From Magnolia sinica (Eukaryota; Streptophyta; Magnoliopsida; Magnoliales; Magnoliaceae), in NCBI RefSeq assembly GCF_029962835.1, contig NC_080589.1:18807586-18871585 (forward strand): 64,000 bases of DNA, written 5' to 3'. The number at the start of each line of letters is the position of its first letter. The stretch's first letter is position 1. Made by a program: the position numbers and the translations under genes. This document shows, one piece after another, positions 26,801 to 41,800 of this stretch. Under the pieces are notes generated by a model. That model ran no database searches. It was not told where the DNA came from and worked only from the letters and a program-made list of their open reading frames with translations.

Positions 26801-29800
26801 CCGTTTTCTCTAGAAAACTTGTAGCATATTCATCAAACTTTTCCAGTGACAAAAGACTCTTCCACAGATCTGGTACATGACATTGGTAAAAGTAAGGATA
26901 TAAGCTGTGTTAGGGAAATTGTGTTATTATCACCCACATAAGCATTTCTCCCTTTTGAGCATGTAAAAACAATCAATGTGTAGTGTCATATGGAAGAAGC
27001 ACCCGGATCCAAAATCCATTGATGGTTTAGATTCTTGTGGAACCGCAGATAGCAACAATGAACTGTCCCCGGATGAATCGCCTTGCTCAACTAGGTTTCC
27101 TTGGTAACCCTTTGAATCCAATGATTAATCATGTCGATCAGGTTTTGGAATTTCCATGATCTGCTTTCTTGAGTTTATAATTTTTGTGCAAGTAGCCCTT
27201 CTTTCCACAATTCCAACACTTTCTTGTTTTATACCATTTCAATTTGGATCTCATCTTATCTCTCCCACCAGTACCTCTCATTAGATCTACCTCTTACCAT
27301 CATAGCGTAACCAAAAGATCACTCATGTGTTTTTCTACCAGTACCTCTCATTAGATCCCAAGCTCATAATGAGACACTTCAGTAGTAAGTAATGTAGGCA
27401 TAGATGACTCCCAATTGAGATCTGGATTGTTGCTAAGATTCATGATCAAATCATCCCACGAATCTGGCACCTACTAAAGCAAAAGAGCAATATTTTCTTC
27501 ATCGTCAATTTTGACATCGATCGCCGCCGATCTACTAATCACGGTATTAAGCTCATTCAAATATTCTTGCAAAGAAGACCCTTCCCTCATCTTCACAAGA
27601 ACTAATATGTTTCCGTATCCCAAGGGTGTGATGAGTGTTCGAAATATTAGCATCGCGTTACGTATCGCATCCTTGGGATACAGATACATATCCGTTATCG
27701 TACAGGATACATCGTTTGTATTAGGTAATTTATCGCACTTTTCGGGAAACATGGGGAAACATTGAGAAAATGGTTGAATTTTTCAATGAAACTTCAGAGA
27801 TTATTAAAAGAGACCTCAATACACACTTTTAAATCATAGCATCTCAAAAAAGAAGTGCACATAATAGGTTTCATTTGTATAGGGTCCGAAGCTATGCGTT
27901 GTCTAATTTAACTAATGAAACTATATTCAAATTGAATGCATAACATTTAAAGTGTATGCGATGATCATTTCATCAAACACTCCTAAACACTTCGAAATTA
28001 GTCTCAATTGACAATTGGTTGAAGGGAAATTTTGGGGGGAAATATTTTTTTATTAATTTTTAATTAAAACTTATTTTTATTTTCCAAAAATTGACAAGGT
28101 CTTAACAAATCAGTAGATTAGCGCTCATACATGCTTGATTTCACCTTTGGAATGCAACATTGCAAGCAATTTGAGAGAAATTAGGGAAATTTTGATTTAT
28201 TGTTTTTTTCTAATTTTTCCCAAATCAGACCACCTACAATCAAATTTCAAAATTAAAGTGCTTGTGATAATCATTTCATCAAATACCCCTAAATACTTCA
28301 AAATTAGTCTCAATTGACTGCTGGTTGAAGGAATCTTTTTGAAAAAAAAAAATGGAGAACATGAAGAACCAATGAATATCGAAATCAAAGCCCCAACTCC
28401 AAGATTTTTCATGCAAAACATGAAGAACTAATGGATTTGTAACCATTTGACACTAATTTAACATAATTTCAACAAAAAAAAAGGGGGGGATTGGAAATTG
28501 AAAATGATCACTGAATCGAACATGTAGGATATATCAGCCGATATTGTAGATATTTAAAACATTGGGTGTGATACATCCATCGATACCAATACTAAAAACA
28601 TTGGGTTATAGAGACTTCTAGCCATGAAATTCAACTCGGAAAAAATGCTTAGATACTTTGAACTTTGGTTTAGTGACAGTTAATATTTATCGTTTCCTGC
28701 TACAAGATTCTAGCTTAGGAGTGATTCTTTTGGAGTTTACTGGTGGAATGTCCCCAAATCCCTTTTAGTGTGACTCAGAATTTTCTCTGTGGTGTGACTC
28801 CAGATATCTATCCATTACCCTTTATTTTATTTTGTTGTAAGAAGAGAGAACATCAATTGTGTGGCAACAATTAGACAATCAGATCATCTACAAGTGGCAC
28901 ATCTTGAATATGTTCAATTCTAATCAGTGTTTTAAATATCGACGATATCAACTGATATATCCCACCATATATCTTGTATCCCACATGTGGGATACGAAAC
29001 ATACAGGTATTGCCAATATATCCCACCTATTCGATCTAGTGAGCGTTTTCAATTTTCAATCCATGTTTTTGTTGTAAATCACGTTAAACCAGTGTCAAAT
29101 GGTTACAAATCTATTGTTCTTCATGTTTTTCATGAAAACTTCATAATTTGGAACTTCGACTTCGAGATTTGGGAGAGATGGGTCAAGTTGCGGAAAATTG
29201 AGAAAAAACAAACTTTCTCAATTTCTCACATATCGGTTGCAATCTTTGTATCCAGACACAATTAAATATGTATGTAACCCGATCTAGTGATTCTTCTTTT
29301 GCTTTTGAATGTATTACTTGTGTTTCCATACATGTCTTCTTATTTTTATAAATTATATGAATAGACTTTGAATATGCTTCCATCAGTTCAGTTGGAAAGC
29401 ACATATATTACGACCACGTACCGAGATTTGGGAGAGATGGGTCAAGTTGCGGAAAATTGAGAAAAAACAAACTTTCTCAATTTCTCACATATCGGTTGCA
29501 ATCTTTGTATCCAGACACAATTAAATATGTATGTAACCCGATCTAGTGATTCTTCTTTTGCTTTTGAATGTATTACTTGTGTTTCCATACATGTCTTCTT
29601 ATTTTTATAAATTATATGAATAGACTTTGAATATACTTCCATCAGTTCAGTTGGAAAGCACATATATTACGACCCCATGCAAAGGAAACCCCTGTTATGT
29701 ACACTTTTTTTTGTAATGTTTTAATTTCCAAGTGTCTATTGATGTCTTTTTCAGCAATCCCTGAAGTTTCATTGAAACATTCGACCAATTTTCCAATGTT

Positions 29801-32800
29801 CCCATGTTTCCCAACAACAGCGATACATTACGCGATACAACCGATGTATCCCATGCGATAACCGATATTTATCTGTATCCCAAGGGTGCGATACATTACG
29901 CAATAAAGATATTTAAAACATTGGTTCCAATTCAATTCTTCTTTTGTGCTCCACCACGGTCTCACCCAGATTGACCTCCAGCCCAACTTTTACATGCACA
30001 GCCCAAAGGCTACCAAGTAAAGTCTTGGAGGGGTTGTTGCAAGGCAAAACACTAAGGATGAAGCATCTGCACACACATTAAATGTCAAGCATAGCATAGA
30101 TGAAACTCTGAGATTCCTAGAAGGATATCAAACCTATTTCAAAAGATGGAAGCATGGCAGAGCAATTCAAGGATTCCGCGAGAACAGCAATGAAATTTTC
30201 CCAATACTTATTTTTTATGATTGTACTACAATCCATGTCATGAAAGTAAGGGATTTAGAGGGTAATGTACACAACCATTCCCATACTTTATCGCACCCTT
30301 GTGGGGCTATGATTTCAAATTTTCCCAAAGTCTAGGATGCAAATACAGGCGCAGATATCACAACCGATGCTTAGTACCATGACATATTTGAGGAAATAAT
30401 GAACTTGGTACAATAGAATGTTAATTAACTTGTATCTTACATGTCACCATGCGGTATTTGGTAATGGTACCAGTGCTGACAAGGGAACTACATCTTCCCG
30501 ATCGTTCTGAAGGGGAACCTTTAAGATGCATCAGTCTCTCATCTGTCTCAACACCATCCGGAAATAGGCATCTCAATGCCATCATGAAACGAATTTCTGC
30601 TGCATAGAACTGGGAAACAGAAGTCCTTAACCTGAGAATCTCCAGTAATGTGACTGGAACTTCCCTCACCATCACGGCATCACCCCATCCTAATGTCAAC
30701 TCAAAGACAGGCTTACATCTGTCCTCTGGCTATCCAGCAAGGGAGGCAAACATAAAGCAGACTCGTCCATGATGCTGCCACTCTTAAGCACATACAAGAA
30801 CCTAGGAATCCTAGTCCCTGCACTTGGATGACACACATTGGTGCTTCCTAAACTGGAAAACAGGATTTGTGAGGCTGAGAATCTTCAAAAGGCATCAGGT
30901 TTTTATAGGAGACTTTTTTTTGTAAAGTAACAAATTTTATTCAAACAGCAAAAAATACAAAGGCGCTCATCCCCCAACCAAGCTTCCAAAGCAATAATTT
31001 CTCTAATAAACCTATGAGCTTCCATGGCCCATGTGCATCATTTACAACCCACTAATTCAGAAGCTGCAAATTTCTTTCTTTTATTCTGCAAAAAGGGTTT
31101 GAATAGAAACTGCATCCTTCCCTAAGTACTAAAACACAAACCTCAAGCTTCCCTCCCTCAGTAAACAAACCCAAGATAGCCATCAACACCTCTCCTTTGC
31201 CATTCCTTGACACGCTTTGCATCTTAGAGAGACCTGAGTTCACCAAAGAATAACCATAATTGGGTCTACACTACTCACAATTGGCGACAAGAACCCCATT
31301 CCACCACAGCTCCCCCAGAATAATGGGCCTCCAATCTCTGTAGATATCTGGCAACAAAAAACTTCTAAACTTAAACATAGGAATGGCCAGCTGAGGATCA
31401 TGGATGAAATCTTCCATTTACCAATTAGATCGAGGATTCTCTATCTTCCACTATTCTAGGACATATTTAAAAATAGATCTCTTACTGGTGTTTACCTTGA
31501 ATATGTGCACTAGTCAATTTCGCTACCACATCAATGCTAAGAGCCCGTATGGAATGTTCATCAAATGTGGATGGGAAGTAGTCCACCACTCTGAAGCAAT
31601 GTTGTCAAAATCGTTATTGTACCACAAATCATAATTAGAGGTGGGCATCAAGTCGAGTCGGAGCGGATTGGGTCCAACTCAACTTGATCCGATTTTTCAA
31701 GAACCTGAACCGAACTCGATCTGATCCGAGACCGAGTCCAGCAAGGCTAGAGGTGTACACGAGTCGAGCGAAGCTTTGCCCAGCTTGTGCTCGACTCGGA
31801 CAGCTCGTGCTCGAGTCTTAGCTCGTGCTCAACTCGGCCTTTGAGCTTGGAACAGCAGCTCGTGTTCGGCTCGGCCAGTAGATCGATCCAGTCTGAGCCG
31901 AGTTCGAGCTGAGTTTTCGGATGTGTTCCGCTGCTCGGACGGACGCTACTCGCCGTAAAAAATGGAGTGGAGGAGAGGACTCACTTTGAAAGAGGAGATC
32001 GTCCGAACAGACGCTGGAAGAAAGAATGTCGTCGGGCGATGGAGAACAGTGAGCGTATTGGGCGAACAGACGGCCGATTTGGGCGAAAGGGAGGGAGAAA
32101 TGGGTTAGCTTTGCTAGGTTGGGCGAATGAGGGTTTTTTTTTTTTAAACCCTCATATATTCACTTAAAACTCGATCCGAGTTGAGCTCAATACCGAGTCG
32201 AGCTGAGTCAAGCTAGGTCCAGCTCAGACTCGACTCGAAATATTCCGAGCTCCCAAAAAAAAAGGCTCAACTTAGTTCGAACAGAGTTTCGATCCGAGTC
32301 GAGTCAAGCTTTTTCGAGCAGAGTCGAGCGAGTTACCGAGCTAACTCTACTCGTGTACAGCTCTAAGCAAGGCTGACTCGATCCGATCCAAATCCTTGCT
32401 GGCCTGAGCCGAATCAGGTCCGACTCGGTCTAGGAAACCAAATCGAGTCGGATCGAGTTGAGTCTGTCTAGTCGATTCGGACTGGGTTGAATCAAGATCA
32501 GGAGAGAGAGGGAGAGAAAGGAGGTGTGGGAAACTGGGAGAGAAAGAAGGAGAGAAAGGAGGAGAGATGGGTGGGTGCAGCGCCTCGTTTGGGTAGAGAA
32601 AGAGAATGGAGGGATTAGGGTTTCATTCAGGTGAGGCGGGTAGTAAAAAAGTAAAAATAAAAAATTAAATATTATTTTTATAGTACCCGACTGAATCGGA
32701 TCGAATCCCAGATTGGATCGGTCCGGATTGGCCACTGATCCGAACTCAACTCGATGTACGTTCGGATCGGATAGGGTCGGATCCGTCGGATTTTGCCAAG

Positions 32801-35800
32801 CTTTAATCATAATAGGGGTTGAATCGTATCGAATCGCAAATCGTTTCGTAAATTGTAAGATTTTTTTTCTTTTCTTTTTTAAAATACATATCATAAATCA
32901 TAAGATTTTTTATTTTCTTTAAAAACTGAAAAAAAAAATTCCAAATATTATAAATAAATCAGAAAAAATTAAAAACTCGTCAATCATCCTTTTGTCATAA
33001 ATATACACCAAGTAACACCATATCATGATAGTGTTAATGGATTATTATCTTTCCTTTATGTTCTTGTTGTTCAAGAAATTTTCCTTATAAAAGATACAAA
33101 GATCCTTTAATAATTAATGTTCTTTTTACTTTTCTTGAACGTAGAATCATGTTGAAAAAGTTGCAAAGAAAGATATTTTGATTTCTAACCATTATTCCAC
33201 AACACATATAGGTCAACATGATCGTAACCATCCCTAAAAACATTCCCAGATAAGTCATACATCAATTTGGTGTTTCGATCAATTAAGAAGTAAGAAATCT
33301 TTTCTTGTTTTTCTTTTTTTCTTTTTCTAAGAAACAATTCATAAGTAAGAAATCATTTTTAAAAAGCTCCATAATTCAACGTTGAAGAGAATATATATCA
33401 TTTAATTTCTTATAAAGAAGAAAATAAAATAATTTACCTTTTCTAAACAATTCCTAAAGCCCTTGCCAATTTAAAACATAAAATGAAAGGCAGGTGAAGC
33501 TTAGAATAGAATGGAACAAGTATAATTTGAATAGTAAATCAGTATGTGAATAGTAAATTGTACGATTCAAATCATAGAATCATAGGATTCATATAAAAAG
33601 AGATTCAAGGTGGGATTCAAACCGTTTTGCTGAAGATTCGACTCAAATTGTAAATCATGAGATTTTGACAACCATACTCTGAAGGAGTGGTAATATTGCC
33701 ACATTTTCATTTTGGGGTGGATTTGTAGCTAATAAAGTCTAGCACGGTCTGGCATAAGCATTTTGCATGATACCACAAACAGCACGGCTTCTGAAAAGGG
33801 GGCTTGACCAGGCAGTCCACATTTGATTTTCATTCTCAATCTATGGTAAATCCATTGAGGCCCTAAATCGCCTACCAATTCACCCAAACTCTTACCATGT
33901 TTGGGCATTGTTTTTCCCACGGCATCATATGGCAAAGCTCGTGGTATCCCAACTCTTACTGAAATACAGAACCATGAACTAGAACGACATTCAAGGCTGT
34001 GTTCGGATTCTCTATCAAGCAGATTGCAAACATAGCCACAATAAAGTGGAAATGACCATAATAGGACTAGCATCATCCCATTATAAAACAGAATGCTGGC
34101 TGGCCCCCAAACAATGTTCCAGCTTGGTTCAAGTCCAACTTGAAAGTTGAAACGCATGGAATTGAAATTAAGGGCTGGTCATCATCACAAGTAAAAACAA
34201 TCCCGCCTCCATTTCGGTCACTTAACTTATAGTTAATTAAGATTATTGCAGTACTGTTCAACTGCGCATCCAAACAATGTAATTGAAACTCTGCTCAAGA
34301 CTGGTAAGCGTTCGGGATATTCGCTTCCAGGGATAGCCTATCTAGCATTGGAAAATCATCTTGAAGTGCCATCTCACCCGTCCAATCATCCTCCCGAAAC
34401 CGAATTCTCGAACCATCTCCTAGAGAAAATCCTATCCCCTCCCTGAATTTGCTCCCCTGCCTGAAAACCGTCTTCCACAGCTCCAAAGCCCCATAGAAGA
34501 ATGAATCTTTCGCCCACCACCCTCCTTCCTAAAACCCATACTTTAATGCTATCACCTACCTCCACAAAACTATTGTCTTCCAAGCCAAATCTCCATAACC
34601 ATTATGCTATCACCTTCCTCCATAAACTATCGTCTTCCAAGCCGAATCTCTATAACCATTATGCTATTGCCTCCCTCCATAAACTATTGTCTTCCAAGCC
34701 GAATCTCCATAACCATTATGCTATCACCTTCCTCCATAAACTATTGTCTTCCTAGCCCAATCTCCATAACCATTTAGCTAGCAGAGCTAAACTCGTCACC
34801 TCCAAGTCTCCAACATCCTTAGACCTGTTCTGTTCTTTCCATAAGGTTTGCACACCTCATCCCACTTCGATAGATAAAACTTGCTGCTCTTCTGCACTCT
34901 ACGAGCAAAAAGTCCCGTCTTACCTCCCCAACAATGTGAATGAGCACCACTAGGTTAAGGCCCTTGGGACCAGGTGAATATGGCCCAAAGGGCTCAACAT
35001 GGGAGCATGCAGGCATGGACAGTGCAAGTTACATGTACTAGGTAGGCTTGCGTAAACAACTCATGCCCCACTCTGTGATGCCATGATGTGGCACACATCT
35101 TCCTCCTCATGACTTGATGCATCTCCTCATTCTCCTCTTCTTCTTCCTCTTCTACTTCTTGTTTTTGATGAATCACAAGCTGATGATCTAATGGGAAGAA
35201 CACAAGAAGTCCTCAAACATTAGACGAAAGACATTAGAAAGATCTTTTTTCCAGGATTAACAGAGTTTTATTAAAGGTCGCTGGCAAAAACCAGCAGGAA
35301 AAGAATACACAACGGAAAAAAGAGAGAAGGAAAATGCAAGACTACAAAAGCAGCCTAAGGCGACAAAGTGTCGCAGCATTATAGAAATGAACCCCTATCT
35401 AGGAGGAGAGCCTGCACATGAGATTGCACTGCCTCAATGGCAGAGGATACATCCTGGAAACAGCGCCTGTTCCTTTCTATCCATGTGGCCCACCAAATAG
35501 CTGGAAGAATCATATGCCCACGGGCTCCATCTTTAATACCCATGCCTCCGCCTTGCCATGCCCATAGGAGATCTCTAACACAGTTTGGCATAACCCATGC
35601 CACATCGAAGGAAGAAATGAAGTAGCACCAAATCTTAAACATGAAAGGGCAAAAAACAAAAAGAATGATCCACAGACTCCTCTGTGTGCTCGCATAGGTA
35701 ACACCTATTCAGAATGACCATGGACTTTTTTTGCAAATTATCAATCATCAAGACTTTCTTCCTTCCCACCAGCCAAGTAAAAGCCGCCACTTTAGGAGGA

Positions 35801-38800
35801 ATTTCATACTTCCAAAAACGAAAAGCATGGACTTTTTCCTCTTCCACCGAAGGACGCTGGAGCAAACTGTAGATGGAACGGACTGAGAATTTCCCAGATT
35901 TATGACATTTCCACACCATTTCATCTTTCCCATCCATAGGAGACACAAATCTTAGCCTTTCCAAGAGAGACAAGAGATCTTCCTCCAAGTCTGTGAGACC
36001 TCTTCTACAAGTTGGAAACCAACAACCATCCGATCCTCTACCTGACAAACACTCAGCCACAGAAACATCCTTTGAAGGAGCTAGCCGAGCAAGACTAGGA
36101 AAAGATTGAAAAAGAGGGGAATCACTGCACCATTCATCTTCCAAAAATTTCACTCTTGCCCCATCACCTATCACGAAGGAAATACCTTTCTTAAAATCTG
36201 AATTCAGCACCATGATCATCTTCCAAGTGTGAGAAGCCTGGTAGAGAGTTGACTCCTTAGACTCTCAACCCCTCTTTTGAAGACCGTATTTGGAGGCGAT
36301 GGTTTCCCTCCAAAAGTGCCCTTCCTCTGTACCCAATCTCCGTAACCACTTCCCAAGGAGGGCACACCTCCTTCTTCAAAAGGCTTGCAAACATCATCCC
36401 ATTTCATAAGATGGAATTTGAAACCTTCATTTAAACCTTTCCACAAGAACTCCCTTCTAAGCTTCTCCAATTTGAAGATAAAAGAATATGGGCATTTAAA
36501 CAAGGACATATAATAGAGCGGCAAGCCATCTTTCCATTTGAAGCATTTGAAGAGAATTGAATTACAAAAAAAGGTTATTGAACTCAAAACAAAAACAAAA
36601 TAGATGAGGGACAAAAACAAACGATATACTAATAAACGGCTTTGTTCAGTAATTGACAATCCACAAAAAAACACACTGTTTAGTATCAACATTTGTCATA
36701 AGCGAAATAAAATCCCACTATTAAAATAAACTCCATTGAGTATCCAACATTTGTCATAAACAGAAATAAACCCCTAATACTGCAACTCACCACTCAAGAC
36801 ATTATGATAATCTCAAATGAAGATCATTAATTTCAAAACAAGACAATGACAAGTATTGTTGACTTCAAAATGGTATCTTATTTGACACAGACATCAAAAG
36901 TATCACAATAATATCGTAAAAAAGGAGTGTTTATGACTTACAGGAGTAGATCCTTCTAAGCAAGCCCTTGCCCTTGTAAAGGACAAATTTCCCGCCAAGA
37001 ATGAACCCCCTTTTTGAAAAACCTTCTGTGGGTTACGTCCTTCAGCAGGCCACTTGTGTAAAGAAGAATCTGTTGTTGCAACCCATATGCTATCATCTTG
37101 CAAGGCCATTTGCAAGATAGGGTGTTCCTTCGTGCAAAGCAAGAGGCTCTCCCTTGTTGACAAATCAGTCAGGTATAGCTAGACAGCATCCAGAACCATA
37201 CAGAGAAGTGATACATATTAGAGGATGTAAACATGAAATGTCATGATAAACAGAAAACTAAAGGAAAACTTGCACCACATTTTATCAGAATTACTGTTTA
37301 CTTACAGAAAGATCCCTTCCGCCACTATAAACATGACTGAATGTTGGAGTGCTGGCAAGTGCCCAAACAGAATCTGTATGCACAGCATAGGAATGTATGC
37401 ATCGCTGCTGACCGAGATCCCATAGGCTACAACAGAAGAAGATGCAGCATGGTCAATTTCATATCACTGAAAATTGGAAAGTCGCTATCGTCATCACCAT
37501 CATCATCTTAGCCTTTCCCCCCAGCAATTTGGGGTCAGCTTTTAAATGGTAGATTGACAAAAAGTTCTACGATCAATGGCCCCCCAGACATGAACCTTCC
37601 TCTTTTACCCAGACTCTTGGAACCAGCCATTAAAGAGACTCCCATGGACACCACTCAGACGCCAAGTTGCCGATACGGTCACACCCAGCATTGCACACCC
37701 CAAAGGGCAACCCAACAGTGTAGGGTAATGGAGGGGCAGTTGCAAAGCAAATGGGCTAACACAGTCATTTGTATGGGCCTTCCCCACAAGGATTGCCTTG
37801 CTGCTTTGTTTCGATTACATGATCAAGTGAGATAAAAATAAAAATAAAATAAAAAACAACAACAACAAATGATTCAACGCCAAAATTTGTGCAATTACGT
37901 TGAATATGCAAGTATATTCATTGTCTACATTCTCTAATAGGTGGACCACCATGTCAGTTTTCCTTTTGTCAAATTTGGTATGCATTGTGTTCCTGAGGTG
38001 GGTGCTGAATCTAATAGAGGAATGGTCTTCATCTGTGTGGGGATCTATTGGTTGTCTGCTCTGGAAAATGGTAGGTCATGCTTCTTTGTGGACCATCTGG
38101 CTGGAAAGATGCAACAGAGTTTTTTTGTATAAGGTGTCTCAGTTTAGGTCTATTGTGAAGTCTATATTCATGTTGGTATCTATGAAAGGCCAAAGCAGAA
38201 AATAGGGCTGGGAATTTCATGCTTGCTGCTTAATCTGAATTGTGAAGAGGTGCAGGTTAGATACCGGATAAAAGCTCCAAAGGCACAGATCAGTTGGATT
38301 GCTCCTTTTTTACTTTTTCTTTTTTTACTTTTTGAAAGATAAGGTCAGTTGGATTGCTCCCCCACCAGTGTTTACAAAATCTTGGATGGTTGCTCATTCG
38401 GTAACCCAGGGCCAGCTGAGGTTAGTAGGATAGTGATGGTAACGGTTTGGTTCTTATCATTTTTTTGAGTCCGATCAGGATCAAGCATTCAACTGTACCA
38501 AGGCAGCGCCCCTCCTATTCAAGTTATTTCTAACTTTAATTTGTTCTTGGCAATCATGGTGGGGGACTTAAGCAATGCCAATTCCCAGCCTAAACTAGCA
38601 TCAGCTGAGGACGGCTGATGAGATCTCATGGACAAAGCATTGGAGTTGTGCCCGTGGAGTGGGGCTGAACTCATGACTTCTTCCAAAAGTTCAACAATTG
38701 GCTGCACCATTACATAACCTTCCTCCTTTACATGATCCAGATACCAACCGGTGCAATCACTACCAGGCAAAGTTGCTTTAGCAAAAGAAATATGCCAGTG

Positions 38801-41800
38801 ATATCAATAAATAATAAATAAATAAAAATAAAAGCTTTGCAATGGAAGAAGGCAATTAGAAAGATTATTGCAACAAAAGGAGACCAGCCAAGGTTCTGAA
38901 TATTGTTTTGTGGGGTGTATCTGCCTGGCCCAAAACCAATAAATATCAGCCCGTATCATCCAACATTTTTTCCCTAGCAAATTACAAAAAAATATCAGGA
39001 AAAAAAAAAAAAAAACGGAAAAGGGAAAGGAAAGACAAGAATCTATCATTTTCTTGTTGTAATTTTGAATATGTATTCAATGGTGAATCAAGACAATTCT
39101 TCAGTATGAATGTTGTATGCCGGTCTGACCTGTTAAAAATTGAGTTTTTTAGCCTTTGACTTAAATTTGTTGTTAAAGCATTTGGTGGGAAATAGAATCT
39201 CTTAGTTTATATGATTCTTGTCAATGGATATGATATTATTAACTATCATCTATGATCTGTCCTCTTCATGGCTCTCCATCATCTTCATATACAAATCATT
39301 TGACATTTACATTGGGATCATAAAATGTAAACTTAGAATATTGAGTCTACTAAAATATATTTGATTACATTAAAAATATCATAAAGTAATTATACACAGG
39401 TTATCCCAAACTAATCCCAACCACATGGGTCTGTAGGGGAGAGGGGGCTTCCTGCCGCACACCCCCTCCCCCCTGCTTATTTCGCCATGTGGGTGTCCGA
39501 GGGTGGGGTCCTAGGAAGGTTCAGGTTACCCCCCAAGCATAAAATATATGTTAATTTACTGCATAAAAATCACAGTTTATTTGTTTGACATGAGCAATTC
39601 TAATTGATATACTGTCATCATAAACATAACAGTATTAAATAAGTTCCTCTTTGCTTTGATTCATAAAATCACACTCAAATCTTGAGTTTTTATCTCCATA
39701 ACAGGCTTATACAACTTTACCATTCTCTAGAATTTTCGACAATTCTTTACACATTGTACATGTACAAAAAGAGCATAAATTGGCTGTCCCAGATTTAGGC
39801 CCTTGTGAACAATCCGTCTGTTACGCTGCTGAGACCAATGTATTCCCAGTAGCAGGAATGACATTAGGCTAGTACCTTTTCTGTACTCATTATATATGAA
39901 TTAGCCACAAGTGCCCAGGATATGGCCACTTGGTGTATGTCACTTGGGACTGTAGTCATGGTTTACAGGGCTATAAAGTGAGTGGGCAAATGCTAAATTA
40001 CAGGTTTGGTGGAAGGCCCTTGAACTGGGAGAAGGCTTCAGATGATGATGATGATGTGGAAGGCCCTTAAGTCTAGGATTAAAAATTAGCAGAACCAAGA
40101 TGGAGTATTTGGAATTGGAATGCAACTTTAGTAAAAATATTACAAAGGCAAGGCTTTGTAAAAACCAATGGTGAAGAGATTCCTCAGAGCATTGTATTTC
40201 ATTACCTTGGCTCTATTATTGGGAAGGATATAAATATTGACAAGGATGTATCTGATAGAACTAGAGCTGGTTGTATGAAGTGTAGATGTGCATCTAGAGT
40301 GTTCAATGATTGCTGCATGCCTATAAAACTTAAAAGGGAAATTTTATACACAGCTATCCAGCTGACTATGCTATATTGGTGGTGTTGGGCAGTAGCATGA
40401 GCACAAGTTGAATGTGGTAGGTATGGGAATGTTCAGATGGATGTATGGAAAGACTACGATTAAGAATGGGGTCATGTGAATCAACCTAGGAGTAGTCCCA
40501 ATAAGGGATAAAATGGAGAGAAAAATGATTTGGTCATGTACAGCGATGACCAAAGGCAACTCTGGTAAGGAGAGGAACCTTTAGGGTTGAAGGCCCCAAA
40601 TAGGATTGATTTGCAAAACAAGATTCATAAACTGACAAATCCTGGCGAAGGTGTTAGCCACCAGATTGAATTCAATTATTGGGAAGCTTATCTCTGGAAA
40701 TCAGTGTGCTTTTATTCCAGGCAGGCAGATCGTGGACGGGGCCCTTATCGCTAATGAATGTCTTCATTCTGCTCACATTTCCGGATCCAAGTTTCTTATC
40801 TGTAAGCTTGACATTGAAAAGGCGTATGATCACGTTGATTGGGATTTCCTGCTCTATTTGTTGAAGAGAATGGGTTTCGGCTCCAAATGGATCCAGTGGA
40901 TGGGAGAGTGTATTAGTTCGGCTCACTTCTCCATCCTCCTGAATGGCTCTCCCAAAGGTTTCTTTAAGAGCTCTAGGGGGCTGCGCCAGGGAGACCCTTT
41001 ATCGCCCGCGTTGTTCCTTTTTGTTAGAGAGGCTCTTTCCAGATTATTGTCCAAAGGTAAAGCGGCAAGTCTCTTTCAAGGAGTTAGAATCAGAGGTATG
41101 GAATCTTCTATCTCGCATATACAATATGCGGACGACACGCTGGTGTTTTGTGAGGCACATTCGGATTTTGTGGACAACTTACATGTTGCTTTCCGTTGTT
41201 TTGAAGCGGTTTCAGGATTGAAAGTGAATTTGGCCAAGTCTAAGCTGTTTGGGGTCAATTTGGAGGCGAAAGAGCTGATAGACTACGCCTTCAAGCTGGG
41301 CTGTTCGACGGCAAATCTCCCCTCTTCTTTTGTGGGGCTGCCCCTATGTATTGGGGTGCCCCCAAAATCTGCTTGGGATAAAGTGATCGGGCGGTTTGAA
41401 TCTTATCTCGCCAAATGGAAATGTCACTTCCTTTCCCTTGGTGGTCGGGTTACTCTCGTGAAGGCGACTCTCTCGAATCTACCTGTGCGCCTCATGTCCA
41501 TCTTCAGATGTCCCGCTAGTATTATGAAGGCAGTGGATAAATTGCAGCGCGATTTTTTGTGGACTGGTAAATCAAAGACAGCTAAGTTTCACCTTGTCAA
41601 GTGGAAGCAGGTGCATCAAAGACCTTAAGATCATGAACTCAGCTCTCTTAGGGAAATGGATCTGGAGGCTCGGGTGTGAAGAAGGGTCCCTTTGGAATCA
41701 GGTGATCAAGAATAAATATGACATCTCTTTGGGTGACTGGTGGTCTAAGTCCCCCCCTTCTTCTAAGGTCTTTCTCGCCATGCAAAAGCAGGTGTTAGAT

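Larger units (their letters stand above)
31597..33676. mobile_element. hAT-like MITE, family C copy 1 (outer shell of a triple nest)
   Basis: Ends CAATGTTGTCAAAATCG and, inverted, TATGGTTGTCAAAATC. Perfect 8-bp target duplication CTCTGAAG at 31589-31596 and 33677-33684. Subterminal regions repeat TCGTAAATC/ATCATAAATC-like text. It is interrupted by family D at 31636-32805. Confidence 0.85.

Noticed and set aside
29183..29663. Two nearly identical 73-codon minus-strand frames
   Set aside because: A by-product of the 259-bp duplication in a non-coding MITE; not a duplicated gene.
32430..32894. 154-codon minus-strand frame rich in Ser/Leu/Pro
   Set aside because: It is the antisense of the GA-rich centre of family D and crosses the D border into C.
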